Shown: positions 8,689 through 17,977 of the stretch, in pieces
Numbering within the stretch: the first letter of the stretch is position 1
Layout: every line of letters starts with the position of its first letter
From: Novosphingobium nitrogenifigens DSM 19370
Lineage (GTDB): Bacteria; Pseudomonadota; Alphaproteobacteria; Sphingomonadales; Sphingomonadaceae
Reading direction: 5' to 3'
Assembly (NCBI RefSeq): GCF_000192575.1
Contig: NZ_GL876933.1
Coordinates: 336,400-400,399 of the forward strand
DNA: 64,000 bases
Made by a program: the position numbers and the translations under genes
Notes under the pieces: generated by a model
The model's database searches: none
What the model saw: the letters and a program-made list of their open reading frames with translations, nothing else
Told to the model about the DNA's origin: nothing

Positions 8689-8814
8689 ATGAAGATTCGC
8701 AACAGCCTGAAGTCGCTCAAGGACCGCCATCGCGACAACCGCGTGATCCGTCGTCGCGGCCGGACCTATGTCATCAACAAGACCCAGCGCCGTTTCAAGG
8801 CCCGCCAGGGCTGA
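8689..8814 (+). CDS. rpmJ: 50S ribosomal protein L36, cysteine-free type
   Basis: A 41-residue, strongly basic protein starting [16 protein letters not shown] and ending in RRFKARQG, matching the L36/YkgO pattern. It has no Cys, so it lacks the C-C-C-H zinc ribbon of the S10-spc-alpha operon form and belongs to the zinc-independent type. The start follows AAAGGGATTCGCC. It stands alone, outside a ribosomal operon, and is followed by a strong terminator. Confidence 0.93.
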   Translation: MKIRNSLKSLKDRHRDNRVIRRRGRTYVINKTQRRFKARQG

Positions 8815-8882
8815 TTTCGGCGCGCCGCCGCGCAGTTTCGGCTGCGCATGGTCGGCGCGATCCCGCATGACGGGATGCTGAC

Positions 8883-8907
8883 ACCCCCGCCCAACGGCGG
8901 GGGTTTG
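8883..8907 (+). terminator. Rho-independent terminator after rpmJ
   Basis: A perfect 9-bp GC-rich stem, ACCCCCGCC (8883-8891) and GGCGGGGGT (8896-8904), with a CAAC tetraloop and a short T run (TTTGGTCGTTT). It lies 68 bp after the rpmJ stop and before the HAD gene. Confidence 0.8.
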
Positions 8908-8973
8908 GTCGTTTGCGGGAGCCTGCCCGTTTGCGGGGGCGTCGCCAGCGGCGTCCGTTCGCGGAGAATGCCT

Positions 8974-9585
8974 GTGGCACGAGTCGAAGCTGTCGTCTGG
9001 GATATTGGCCGCGTTCTGGTGCAATGGGATCTGCCGCGCATCTGGCGCGACGCGATTCCCGACCCCGACAAGCGCGCCTGGTTCACCACCAACGTCGTCA
9101 CCGAAGCATGGCATTTCCGCCATGACGAAGGCGAATCGATGGAAGCGATGGTGGCCGAACGCATCGCCGAATTCCCCGAATATGCCGCAGAAATCGAGCG
9201 CTATCGCACGCACTGGCTCGAGGCGCTGCCAGGCCCGGTCGAAGGGACTCTGCCCCTGATCGAGCGTCTCGCCGCGCGCGAGGTCCCGCAATATTCGATT
9301 ACCAATTTCGGTGCGGACGCCTTTGCGATGTTCCGCCCGACGTTCCCGATTCTCGACCACATGCGCGACATCGTGGTGTCGGGTGAAGAGCGGCTGGTGA
9401 AACCGCACCGCGCCATTTTCGATCTCGCTGTGCAGCGATTCGGTCATGCGCCCGAAACGATGCTGTTCATCGACGACAATGCGGCCAATATCGCGGCTGC
9501 CGATGCGCTCGGCTGGCAAGTCCATCATTTCACGGACGATGCGGCCGCGCTCGAAGCCGATCTGGTCGAACGCGGCCTGCTCTGA
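8974..9585 (+). CDS. HAD-superfamily hydrolase (YihX-like)
   Basis: About 203 aa. HAD motif I is WDIGRVL with nucleophile Asp10; the second position is Gly, as in the YihX/sEH-type group. Motif II is the Thr in YSITNFG, motif III the Lys in LVKPHRAIF, and motif IV is FIDDN. YihX-type enzymes dephosphorylate sugar phosphates such as glucose 1-phosphate, but the substrate here is unknown. The GTG at 8974 is preferred because GGAG at 8963-8966 is 7 bp away; the ATG at 8968 would leave only 1 bp. The longer open frame upstream crosses the terminator. Confidence 0.88.
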   Translation: MARVEAVVWDIGRVLVQWDLPRIWRDAIPDPDKRAWFTTNVVTEAWHFRHDEGESMEAMVAERIAEFPEYAAEIERYRTHWLEALPGPVEGTLPLIERLAAREVPQYSITNFGADAFAMFRPTFPILDHMRDIVVSGEERLVKPHRAIFDLAVQRFGHAPETMLFIDDNAANIAAADALGWQVHHFTDDAAALEADLVERGLL

Positions 9586-9617
9586 TTCGCAGCGGCCTCT
9601 GTTCACTGTGGGGGCGT

Positions 9618-10391
9618 TCAGCCCTCGCGCAGTCCGATCAACGAGATTTCCCGGCCATAGCCCGGCTCGCCCTTGTGCGTGGCCCGGCGGAAGGAAAAGA
9701 ACCGGTCGGCCTGCGCATAAGTGTCCTCGCCCAGCATGGCGACGGTGCCGACGCCTGAGGCCTGGAGGCGCGCGGCGACATAGCCTTCGAGATCGAACCA
9801 GCTGTGCCCGGAACGGCCCGCGCGAAAGAAGCGTTCGTTTTCGGGCGCGGCTTCGAGGAAGCGACGCTCGAAGCCTTCATCGACTTCATAGCTCTTCTGC
9901 GCGATGCACGGGCCGACGACGGCGGCCATGCGGTCGCGTTGTGCGCCCAGCGCCTCCATCGCGGCGATGGTCGCATCAGTGACGCCGCCGATGGCGCCTT
10001 TCCAGCCCGCATGAGCCGCGCCGACGACGCCCGCTGCCCGATCGAGGAACAGCACCGGCGCGCAGTCGGCGGTCAGCACGCCAAGGAGGATGCCCGGGCG
10101 ATCGGTGACGAGCGCATCGGCAGCGGGCCGTTCGCTGTCGGGCCAGGGTTCGGTCACGGTCACCACATCGGGCGAATGGACCTGATAGGCGCAAGTCAGC
10201 CGGGCGCCGGGCAGCACCGCCCCAACCGCGCGGGCGCGGTTTTCGGCGGTTGCCGCAGGATCATCCTCGCTGCCCCAACCGACGTTGAGGCCGCAATGGA
10301 CGCCCGTGCTCACGCCGCCGCGCCGACCGAGGAAGCCGTGCGCGGCCCCGGCCAGCGCCGGGTGAGTGAGAACTTCGACAGCTTCGCTCAC
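9618..10391 (-). CDS. pgeF: Peptidoglycan editing factor PgeF / YfiH-family protein
   Basis: A 257-aa member of the multicopper-polyphenol-oxidase-like (YfiH/LACC1) family. The metal and active-site set is visible as QVHSPD, TADCAPVLF and AHAGWKG, followed by GPCIAQKSYEV. Family members have been reported as purine nucleoside phosphorylase/adenosine deaminases and as factors correcting peptidoglycan precursors. The gene starts 4 bp after the aminopeptidase N stop and should be cotranscribed with it. Confidence 0.92.
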   Translation of the reverse strand: MSEAVEVLTHPALAGAAHGFLGRRGGVSTGVHCGLNVGWGSEDDPAATAENRARAVGAVLPGARLTCAYQVHSPDVVTVTEPWPDSERPAADALVTDRPGILLGVLTADCAPVLFLDRAAGVVGAAHAGWKGAIGGVTDATIAAMEALGAQRDRMAAVVGPCIAQKSYEVDEGFERRFLEAAPENERFFRAGRSGHSWFDLEGYVAARLQASGVGTVAMLGEDTYAQADRFFSFRRATHKGEPGYGREISLIGLREG

Positions 10392-10395
10392 GCTC

Positions 10396-13032
10396 TTACC
10401 CTTCGAGGCTCTTGCCGACCTGTTCGGTCACGTCGCGCGACAGGCCGCTATGGGCGGCGATGCGTTCGAGTTCGGCACGCATCAGCGCGGCGCGGGCCGG
10501 CTCGATCTTGCGCCAGCGTCCGAGCGGGGCGACGAAGCGGGCCGCGACGTTGCCGTTGATCGGATCGAGCGCGAGAATGAGATCGGCGATGATCCGATAG
10601 CCCTCGCCCGAAGGATCGTGGAACGCGGCGGTATTGGCGGCAAAGGCCATGTACAGCGCACGCACGCGGTTGGGATTGGTCAGCGTGAAATCGGGATGCT
10701 TTGCCAGAGCCTTGAGATGCTCGATCGCGCGCGGGTGGAGCGATCCTGCCTGAAGCGAGAACCACTTGTCGATGACGAGCGCGTTATCGGCGAAACGCTG
10801 GTGGAAATCGGCCAGCGCGGCTTCGCGTTCGGCGCCGTCGAGCCCGCACAGGACCATGAGCGCGCCCTGACGGTCGGTCATGTTGTCGGCAGCGGCATAT
10901 TGCGCGCTGGCGCGGGCGACCGCTTCGGCGGGATCGGCCGGCGCGAGATAGACCAGAGCCTGGGTCTTGAGCTTGCGCGCGCCGCGTGCAGCAGCTTCGA
11001 GCCCATAGGGAACCGCGCTCGTGCGATCGTGCAGGGCTTTCCATTCGCTTGCCAGCGTGGTGCCCAGCCATGCCTTGAGCGCCTCGCGTTCGGCCCGGAT
11101 GCGGCCCGGATCGACCGGGCTCAGCTGCTCGGCGATATAGGTTTCGCCCGGAAGGATCACGAGTTCGCCGCGCATGAGATCATCGAGCGCGGGATCGGCG
11201 AGCACGGCGGCAAGGGCCTTGCCGATGGCGGCGCGTCCGGCCGAGCGTGCGGCATCGTCGAGCTGTCCGCCGACAGCGGCGACGAGATGGCGGACGACGA
11301 GCTGCTGCATCGCTTCATAGCGGGCAAAGGGATCGTCGTCGTTGGCAGCCAGGAACACGAGGTCGGCGTCGCTGCTGGGATTGTCGATGGCGACCGGCGC
11401 GGAAAAACCGCGATTGATCGACAGGACCGGCAGTTCGGCAAAGCCGTCGAAGGTGAACGTCTGCTCTTCCCCGGTCAGGACGAGCAGGTGTTCGCCGCGA
11501 TTGGCGCCGGTCGCGCGGTCGAACAGCGCGGTGCGCAGGGGAATGACCATCGGCTGTTTGTCCGGCTGGCCGGGGGTTGCCGGGACGGTCTGGCGCAAGG
11601 TCAGCGTGGCGGTCTCGCCCGCATGGGTCAGGGTGACCGCGACATGCGGGGTTCCGGCCTGCTGGTACCAGCGGCGGAACTGGGTGAGGTCGAGACCCGC
11701 GCCGTCCTCGATCGCCTTGACGAAGTCCTCGCAAGTCGCGGCCTGTCCGTCATGACGGTCGAAATAGAGGTCGGTGCCCTTGCGGAAGCGTTCGGCCCCG
11801 GCCAGCACGGTCATCATGCGGATCACCTCGGCGCCCTTGTTATAGACGGTCGCGGTGTAGAAGTTACTGATTTCCTGATAGGAATCCGGGCGGATCGGAT
11901 GGGCGAGCGGGCCCGAATCCTCGGGGAACTGCGCCGCGCGCAAGATGCGCACGTCCTCGATCCGCTTGACCGGGGCGGACCCGCGATCGGCGCTGAACTG
12001 CTGGTCGCGCAGGACGGTGAACCCTTCCTTGAGCGAAAGCTGGAACCAGTCGCGGCAGGTCACGCGGTTGCCCGACCAGTTGTGGAAATATTCGTGGGCC
12101 ACGACGCCTTCGACCGCGTCGTAGTCGCCGTCGTTGGCGGTTTCCGGGTCCGCCAGGATGTAGCGGGTGTTGAAGATGTTCAGCCCCTTGTTCTCCATCG
12201 CCCCGGCGTTGAAATCGGCAACGGCGACGATGTTGAAGAGGTCGAGGTCGTATTCGCGGCCATAGACGTCCTCGTCCCACTTCATCGAGGCGATCAGGCT
12301 GCGCATGGCGTGGTCGGTACGGGTTTCGTCACCGGGGCGGACCCAGATGGCCAGATCGACCTTGCGGCCCGACCGGGTGGTGAACGTGTCGCGCGTCGCG
12401 ACCAGATCGCCCGCGACCAGCGCGAAGAGATACGAAGGCTTGGGCCAGGGATCGTGCCATTCGGCCCAGTGGGTGTTCTTGTGCGCGTCGCCCGAGGCAA
12501 CTGGATTGCCGTTGGAGAGCAGCACCGGGAACTTCGCCTTGTCCGCGATCATGCGCACACGATAGCGGCTGAGCACGTCGGGGCGGTCGGGGAAGAATGT
12601 GATGCGGCGGAACCCTTCGGCCTCGCACTGGGTGCAGAGCATCCCGCCCGAGGCATAGAGGCCCGAAAGCTGGGTGTTGGCGGTCGGATTGATAACGGTT
12701 TCGATCACCACGCGATGCTTGTCGCCCGAAAGGTCGATGACCAGATCGTTGCCGTCCATGCGCCAGTCGTTGAGCGCCTTGCCGTCGACTTCGAGGCCCG
12801 CAACCGCGATCCCGTCGCCGTTGAGGCGCAGCGGCGCGCCGGTTTCACCCTCGGCATTGCGTTCCACGTCGAGAGTGGCGCGCACGCGCGTCGCATCGAG
12901 GGACAGCGCGAATTCAAGCGTGATGTCGGGCACCAGCCAGTCGGGTGCGCGATAGTCGAGACGCTGGATGACTTGCGGGCCAGTGACTTTCAGGCCTGTG
13001 TCGGCGGCGGGCGGGTTCGACATAGCGTTCAT
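10396..13032 (-). CDS. pepN: Aminopeptidase N (M1 family)
   Basis: An 878-aa zinc aminopeptidase of bacterial PepN length, removing N-terminal residues from cytoplasmic peptides. The exopeptidase motif GAMEN lies at 277-281, and the zinc site HEYFHNWSGN begins at His313, with a third ligand Glu about 336 in LKEGF. The C-terminal helical domain is intact. The start is an ATG at 13032, with a second ATG at codon 4. It is divergent from the SDR gene. Confidence 0.97.
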   Translation of the reverse strand: MNAMSNPPAADTGLKVTGPQVIQRLDYRAPDWLVPDITLEFALSLDATRVRATLDVERNAEGETGAPLRLNGDGIAVAGLEVDGKALNDWRMDGNDLVIDLSGDKHRVVIETVINPTANTQLSGLYASGGMLCTQCEAEGFRRITFFPDRPDVLSRYRVRMIADKAKFPVLLSNGNPVASGDAHKNTHWAEWHDPWPKPSYLFALVAGDLVATRDTFTTRSGRKVDLAIWVRPGDETRTDHAMRSLIASMKWDEDVYGREYDLDLFNIVAVADFNAGAMENKGLNIFNTRYILADPETANDGDYDAVEGVVAHEYFHNWSGNRVTCRDWFQLSLKEGFTVLRDQQFSADRGSAPVKRIEDVRILRAAQFPEDSGPLAHPIRPDSYQEISNFYTATVYNKGAEVIRMMTVLAGAERFRKGTDLYFDRHDGQAATCEDFVKAIEDGAGLDLTQFRRWYQQAGTPHVAVTLTHAGETATLTLRQTVPATPGQPDKQPMVIPLRTALFDRATGANRGEHLLVLTGEEQTFTFDGFAELPVLSINRGFSAPVAIDNPSSDADLVFLAANDDDPFARYEAMQQLVVRHLVAAVGGQLDDAARSAGRAAIGKALAAVLADPALDDLMRGELVILPGETYIAEQLSPVDPGRIRAEREALKAWLGTTLASEWKALHDRTSAVPYGLEAAARGARKLKTQALVYLAPADPAEAVARASAQYAAADNMTDRQGALMVLCGLDGAEREAALADFHQRFADNALVIDKWFSLQAGSLHPRAIEHLKALAKHPDFTLTNPNRVRALYMAFAANTAAFHDPSGEGYRIIADLILALDPINGNVAARFVAPLGRWRKIEPARAALMRAELERIAAHSGLSRDVTEQVGKSLEG

Positions 13033-13127
13033 GACACCTATTTAGGCACTGACACGCGCGGGGCAAACCGCAATCGTGCGGATGGGCGGGTTGACTTCAT
13101 CGAGACGGACCCGCCACTTGCCCGATC

Positions 13128-13979
13128 ATGACGGCACGCATGGTCATCTTCGGTCTGGGGTACAGCGCGAGTGTGCTGGCGCGGCGTTTGCGCGCGCTCG
13201 GCTGGGACGTCGTGGGCACCGGGCGTGCCGGTTCGCTTGCATTCGAGGACGAGGAGGCCGTGCGGCGGGCGCTGTCCGGGGCGAGCCATGTCCTCTCGAG
13301 CGTCCCCCCCGAACACGGGGGCGGCGATCCGGTGCTGGAGCGCTATGGCGAGGCATTGGCCGGGGCTCCGGCGCGCTGGATCGGCTATCTTTCCTCGACC
13401 GGGGTCTATGGCGATACCGGCGGGGCATGGGTGGACGAGACCGCGCCGATCGGTGCCGGGCGGCGCAGCGCGCGTGCACAAGCCGACAGCGACTGGCAGG
13501 CCCTGCGAGAGGGTGTCCGGGTCTTTCGCCTGCCGGGGATCTATGGGCCGGGGCGCAGCGCGTTCGAGCGTCTGCGCGACGGGACTGCCCGACGTCTGAT
13601 CGCGCCCGATCAGGTGTTCAGCCGCATCCATGTCGAGGACATTGCGAGCGGCGTGATCGCGGGACTGGCGGGGCCGCCGGGCGTCTATAATCTCGCCGAC
13701 GACGAACCGGCGAGCCAGAATGCAGTGATCGAGGAAGCCGCGCGCCTTTTGGGGCTTGCGCCGCCGCCGATGCTGCCGATCAAGGAGGCCGGGCTCTCGC
13801 CGATGGCGCAGGCGTTTTATGCCGAAAACCGGCGCGTCGCGAACGGCAAGGCGCGGCGCCTGCTCGGCTGGCGCCCGGCCTTTCCGACTTATCGCGAAGG
13901 GCTGCGCGCCTTGAGTGCGACGACGAGTCCCGCAAGCGAGAGCAAGGCGCCCGCGACATTGAGCCCGGACCAGCGATAG
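13128..13979 (+). CDS. NAD-dependent epimerase/dehydratase-family (atypical SDR)
   Basis: A 283-aa Rossmann protein with a dinucleotide-binding IFGLGYSASVLARR near the N-terminus and YLSSTGVYGD followed by an FRLPGIYGPGR segment, as in YeeZ-like atypical SDRs. The canonical YxxxK is not evident, so catalysis is uncertain. The conserved part ends around YREGLRALS. The last 30 codons overlap the convergent EamA gene and look like unselected run-through. Confidence 0.85.
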   Translation: MTARMVIFGLGYSASVLARRLRALGWDVVGTGRAGSLAFEDEEAVRRALSGASHVLSSVPPEHGGGDPVLERYGEALAGAPARWIGYLSSTGVYGDTGGAWVDETAPIGAGRRSARAQADSDWQALREGVRVFRLPGIYGPGRSAFERLRDGTARRLIAPDQVFSRIHVEDIASGVIAGLAGPPGVYNLADDEPASQNAVIEEAARLLGLAPPPMLPIKEAGLSPMAQAFYAENRRVANGKARRLLGWRPAFPTYREGLRALSATTSPASESKAPATLSPDQR

Positions 13980-14812
13980 CCTTCGAACAGGGTCGAGAGC
14001 AGCATGGCGACGACCGGCACCAGCACGCCGCTATAGGCCGCAGGGCCCGGTCCCATTTCCCGCAGCAACAGGTTGTAGAGCGGGAATGTCAGCACCGAGC
14101 CGATGAAGGCGAGATAGGCGACGCTGCCGACATAGGCGGGAGAGGGATCGAACACCGGCGCCCCCGACAATGCGAACGCCACTGCCGCGTCGGCGATCGC
14201 CCCGATCAGGAACGCCCAGGCGAGCAGGTGTGCAGCCGGGATGCGGCGCGCGACCGGGGCTGCCTGCAACAGGTTGCCGACCGAGGCGCAGAGGAGGGCC
14301 GCGACCGACATGGCCGCGCCGAGCGGCACGTCGCTGCCCGCCGGAGCCGCGCGATATTCGTGGATCATGAGAAGGACGATGCCCGCGCCCGCGATCAGCG
14401 AACCCAGAATGAACCCGCCCGTCACCCGCGTGCCGAGAAAGAGGCGCCCGAACACCGCGTTCGGCAGGATCAGCAAGGCAAAGACCACGGCGACGAGGCC
14501 GGAGGTCAGATGGCTTTCGGCGCGATAGACGAACTGGAAATTGCAGCAGAACAGGCTGAGCCCGATCAGGCCCGCCTGAACCAGCACGCGGCGTTCGGGC
14601 ACCAGCGCACCGATGCGGATGTCCCCGCGCAGGAGGCCGAGCGCGAACATCCCCACCGCCGCTCCGGCAAAGCGCCAGGTGATCGACCAGCTTGCCGGAA
14701 CCGGTCCGATCTGCCCCTTGATCACAAGCCAGGTCGAACCCCAGACCAGTGCCGTCAGGGCAAACGCCGTCACGACGGCCGGATTGGCGCCCTTTGTCCC
14801 CGTTTCCCCCAT
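13889..14812 (-). CDS. EamA-family (drug/metabolite) transporter
   Basis: About 307 aa with roughly ten hydrophobic segments in two EamA repeats (TALVWGSTWLVIKGQ in the first, AYLAFIGSVLTFPLYNLLL in the second), an inner-membrane exporter of the RhaT/YdcZ/EamA superfamily. The substrate is unknown. The ATG at 14812 is chosen because it lies just after the threonine aldolase stop (17-bp gap); the frame remains open upstream but inside that gene. Its 3' end overlaps the SDR gene by 91 bp. Confidence 0.87.
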   Translation of the reverse strand: MGETGTKGANPAVVTAFALTALVWGSTWLVIKGQIGPVPASWSITWRFAGAAVGMFALGLLRGDIRIGALVPERRVLVQAGLIGLSLFCCNFQFVYRAESHLTSGLVAVVFALLILPNAVFGRLFLGTRVTGGFILGSLIAGAGIVLLMIHEYRAAPAGSDVPLGAAMSVAALLCASVGNLLQAAPVARRIPAAHLLAWAFLIGAIADAAVAFALSGAPVFDPSPAYVGSVAYLAFIGSVLTFPLYNLLLREMGPGPAAYSGVLVPVVAMLLSTLFEGYRWSGLNVAGALLSLAGLVVALKARSPSR

Positions 14813-14828
14813 CACCGCGTGCCCGTTT

Positions 14829-15845
14829 TCAGAGTGCCGCAAGCGCGCGGGCGAGGGCAGCGACATGCGCCGGATCGTTGGACCACGACGTGACGAGGCG
14901 CGCCGCGCCGGGGGCACCGGCCGGGGCGGGCCAGTCGTAGAATTCGAAACCCTGTGCCCGAAGCGCCGCCGCTTCTGCCGGAGAGAGCGTCAGGAAGATC
15001 TCGTTGGCTTCGACCGGCTGGATCAGGCGGTCACGCGCAGAGGCTGCGATTTCGGCAGCCGCCGCATTGGCCACGCGGGCATTGTCGAGCCAGAGATCGC
15101 CTTCGAGCATGGCGAGGATCTGCGCGGCGAGATAGCGCCCTTTCGATTGCAGGTGTCCGGCTCGCTTGCGGCGAAAGCGCACGACATCGGCAAGGCCTTC
15201 GCTGAAAAAGACGATCGCTTCGGCGCTCATCCCACCGTTCTTGATGAAGCCGAAGCTGAGGGCATCGACTCCCGCATCGGCCGAAACCGCCGCCGGGGTG
15301 CAGCCGAGATGGGCCACGGCATTGGCAAAGCGGGCGCCGTCCATGTGGAGGCGCAGGCCGCGTGCCTTGGCCAGCGCGCCGATCGCGCTCACTTCGTCCG
15401 GCGTATAGGCGCGGCCATATTCGCTCGCCTGCGTGATCGAGACGGCATGGGGCTGGACCTGATGCACGTCGGGACGGATGGGATCGATCGCGGCGGCGAT
15501 CGCGGCAGGATCGAGCTTCGCGCCGTCGCCTTCTGCAAGGATCAGCTTGGCCCCATGGGTGAAAAAGCCCGGAGCCCCGCCTTCATCGACTTCGATATGC
15601 GCCTCGCGGTGGCAGACGACCGCGCCGTGGGGCGGGACCATCGCGGCAAGGGCAAGGCAATTGGCCGCCGTGCCGGTGGCGGCCCACAGCGCGGTGACCG
15701 GACGTCCGAAAGTTTCGCTGAATGCGGCGTCGAGCCGCTGCGACAGCCGGTCGCCGTCATAGGCGGTGTCGGGCGCGTCGGCAGCCTGCATCGCGGCCCA
15801 GATCCGGGGGTGGACGGCGGCGGCATTGTCGGAGAAGAATTTCAT
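14829..15845 (-). CDS. Low-specificity L-threonine aldolase (PLP)
   Basis: A 338-aa fold-type I PLP enzyme cleaving threonine or allo-threonine to glycine and acetaldehyde. It opens FFSDNAAAVHPRI, has LHMDGARFANA with the cofactor Asp, and the PLP Lys in SFGFIKNGGM. The sequence belongs to the beta-eliminating lyase/threonine aldolase family seen in alphaproteobacteria. It is probably cotranscribed with the downstream transporter. Confidence 0.9.
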   Translation of the reverse strand: MKFFSDNAAAVHPRIWAAMQAADAPDTAYDGDRLSQRLDAAFSETFGRPVTALWAATGTAANCLALAAMVPPHGAVVCHREAHIEVDEGGAPGFFTHGAKLILAEGDGAKLDPAAIAAAIDPIRPDVHQVQPHAVSITQASEYGRAYTPDEVSAIGALAKARGLRLHMDGARFANAVAHLGCTPAAVSADAGVDALSFGFIKNGGMSAEAIVFFSEGLADVVRFRRKRAGHLQSKGRYLAAQILAMLEGDLWLDNARVANAAAAEIAASARDRLIQPVEANEIFLTLSPAEAAALRAQGFEFYDWPAPAGAPGAARLVTSWSNDPAHVAALARALAAL

Positions 15846-15909
15846 GGCCTGAGCGTGTGGGGCTGCCCCGCACGCCGGTCAAGTCCACGCAGGACAAGAA
15901 GGAGCGCCC

Positions 15910-16227
15910 ATGGAAGCCATGACGATTACGCTGGAACAAGGGGAAGGGGCGGGGGTGTCAGGAGAAGGGGAAACGCGCGGGCGCTTCGTCGCGAGGCTGC
16001 CGGGCGAATCGGCGACCGGTGTTCTCACGTATTTTCGGCGCGGCGATGTGCTGGTGGTCGATCATACGCTTGTCCCGACCGCGATCGGGGGGCGTGGCGT
16101 TGCCGCGCGACTGGTCGATGCGCTGATTGCCCATGTCCGGGCGCAGGGGCTGAAAGTCGAGCCGCAGTGCAGCTATGTCGCAGTCGCATTCGACCGCCAC
16201 CCCGAGTGGGGTGCCCTTCTGGCCTGA
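15910..16227 (+). CDS. GCN5-related N-acetyltransferase, NATD1/YjdJ type
   Basis: A 105-aa minimal GNAT. The acetyl-CoA pyrophosphate loop is IGGRGVAARLV, followed by the family signature of a Cys/Tyr strand and RHPEW near the C-terminus (CSYVAVAFDRHPEW). Members of this small family are widespread and mostly without known substrate. The N-terminal 20 residues are weakly conserved in style, so the true start may be a few codons later. Confidence 0.85.
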   Translation: MEAMTITLEQGEGAGVSGEGETRGRFVARLPGESATGVLTYFRRGDVLVVDHTLVPTAIGGRGVAARLVDALIAHVRAQGLKVEPQCSYVAVAFDRHPEWGALLA

Positions 16228-16257
16228 TCGTTTGATGTCGGAGAAGAGCCAAGGAAA

Positions 16258-16332
<75 letters not shown>

Positions 16333-16459
16333 ACGCCATTTCCTGTTCCGCCCGGTGCAGCGTGGTGCGCCGCTGGGCAGGGGCGCCCTTTGGCCGGGGG
16401 CATCACCTTTGTCAAGCGGGGGTTGCGAAGTCTTTTTCGGAAAAGCATAGACACCGGGC

Positions 16460-16642
16460 ATGACCGAGATCCCTGTGCCCCCCGCAATGCGCCCGGAAAC
16501 CGCCGGACTGAGCCGTGAAGAACGCCTGGCCCAAAGGCTGCGCGAAAATCTTCATCGTCGCAAGGCGCAGGCGCGCGCACTTGCGAGCGGGGAAAGCGTG
16601 GCGAGCGAATCGCAGACCAAAACCGACCTTTCCAAATCCTGA
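16460..16642 (+). CDS. Small charged protein, unknown function
   Basis: A 60-residue protein with a Pro-rich start and a highly charged helical middle ([22 protein letters not shown]), followed by a Ser/Thr-rich tail. Short proteins with an REERLAxRLRENLxRRKAQ core occur commonly in sphingomonad genomes as far as I recall, so I treat it as a real gene. It sits 69 bp upstream of gpmA in the same direction. No catalytic motif is present; an RNA- or protein-binding helix is the most that can be guessed. Confidence 0.65.
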   Translation: MTEIPVPPAMRPETAGLSREERLAQRLRENLHRRKAQARALASGESVASESQTKTDLSKS

Positions 16643-16710
16643 CGCAGCCGCTACGGCCCGCAATTCCAATTTTTGCCCGTCGTCTCATTCTGACAGAAGC
16701 AGGAAAAGCA

Positions 16711-17397
16711 ATGCCTCGCCTTATCCTTGTCCGTCACGGCCAATCGCAGTGGAACCTTGAAAACCGCTTCACCGGCTGGTGGGATGTCGATGTCACGGAA
16801 AAGGGCGCTGCCGAAGCGCTTGCCGCCGGTGCCCTGCTCAAGGAAAAGGGCCTGCTGCCGACGCTGGCGTTCACTTCGGTCCAGACCCGCGCGATCAAGA
16901 CGCTGCACTATGTGCTCGAAGCGGCCGGTCGCCTGTGGATTCCCGAAACCAAGGATTGGCGCCTCAACGAACGCCACTACGGCGGCCTGACCGGGCTCGA
17001 CAAGGCCGAGACCGCCGCCAAGCACGGCGAGGACCAGGTGAAGATCTGGCGCCGCAGCTTCGACACGCCGCCGCCGCCGCTCGACAAGGGCAGCGAGTTC
17101 GATCTGTCGGGCGATCCGCGTTATGCCGGGATCGACGTCCCCGCGACCGAAAGCCTCAAGGACACCATTGCCCGCGTTCTGCCTTTCTATGAAGCGGCGA
17201 TCGCGCCTGCGCTCAAGGCCGGCGAAACGGTGATCGTGGCGGCTCACGGCAATTCGCTGCGTGCGCTGGTCAAGCATCTCTCGGGCATTTCGGACGCCGA
17301 AATCACTGGCCTCGAAATCCCGACCGGGCAGCCGATCGTCTACGAACTCGACGATTCGCTCGTCGCGGTCGATCGTTATTACCTGTCGGAACGCTGA
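16711..17397 (+). CDS. gpmA: 2,3-bisphosphoglycerate-dependent phosphoglycerate mutase
   Basis: Interconverts 3- and 2-phosphoglycerate in glycolysis and gluconeogenesis. 228 aa, the normal dPGM length. The phospho-histidine motif [10 protein letters not shown] has His9. The [10 protein letters not shown] loop and the second catalytic His in [10 protein letters not shown] are present. The start ATG follows AGGAAAAGCA. It begins the collinear run that continues with purE and purK. Confidence 0.97.
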   Translation: MPRLILVRHGQSQWNLENRFTGWWDVDVTEKGAAEALAAGALLKEKGLLPTLAFTSVQTRAIKTLHYVLEAAGRLWIPETKDWRLNERHYGGLTGLDKAETAAKHGEDQVKIWRRSFDTPPPPLDKGSEFDLSGDPRYAGIDVPATESLKDTIARVLPFYEAAIAPALKAGETVIVAAHGNSLRALVKHLSGISDAEITGLEIPTGQPIVYELDDSLVAVDRYYLSER

Positions 17398-17459
17398 GCG
17401 GAGCTGACGCCGAAAGGAACAGGCCCAAGGGAACTGTGGGGAAGGGGATCACCCGCGCG

Positions 17460-17948
17460 ATGACCGATACTGCCATTCCGGTTGCCATCATCATGGGCAG
17501 CCAGTCCGACTGGGAAACGATGAAGAATGCCGCCGCCGTGCTGGAAAAGCTCGGCGTGGCGCATGATTGCCGCATCGTTTCGGCCCATCGCACTCCCGAT
17601 CGCCTCGTCGATTTTGCCAAGGGGGCGCACGAGGAAGGCTTCCGCGTCATCATCGCGGGTGCGGGCGGAGCTGCTCACCTGCCCGGCATGGTCGCGTCGA
17701 TGACGCACTTGCCCGTGCTGGGCGTTCCGGTCGAATCCAAGGCGCTCAAGGGCATGGACAGCCTGTTGTCCATCGTCCAGATGCCGGGCGGAATTCCGGT
17801 CGGAACACTGGCGATCGGCGTTCCCGGAGCGACCAATGCGGGTATCCTTGCCGCTTCGATCCTGGCGACGTCGGACCCGGCTCTCGCTGAACGGCTGATC
17901 GCTTTCCGCACGGCGCAGACCGCGTCGGTCGCCGAAAAGCCGGTGTGA
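17460..17948 (+). CDS. purE: N5-carboxyaminoimidazole ribonucleotide mutase
   Basis: Class I PurE, converting N5-CAIR to CAIR in purine synthesis. It has GSQSDW near residue 13, the SAHRTPDR loop and [12 protein letters not shown]. The ATG at 17460 gives a typical N-terminus (about 162 aa); an in-frame GTG at 17436 would add eight residues and cannot be excluded. The stop overlaps a possible purK GTG, and the two act in consecutive steps. Confidence 0.95.
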   Translation: MTDTAIPVAIIMGSQSDWETMKNAAAVLEKLGVAHDCRIVSAHRTPDRLVDFAKGAHEEGFRVIIAGAGGAAHLPGMVASMTHLPVLGVPVESKALKGMDSLLSIVQMPGGIPVGTLAIGVPGATNAGILAASILATSDPALAERLIAFRTAQTASVAEKPV

Positions 17949-17977
17949 GCGCAGGACATCAGGAACAAGAGGCAGGC

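Noticed and set aside
10366..13131. 921-codon open frame on the plus strand opposite pepN
   Set aside because: Shadow of pepN in a GC-rich gene; composition is Arg/Gly/Ala-heavy and no domain is recognisable, while pepN has all catalytic motifs.
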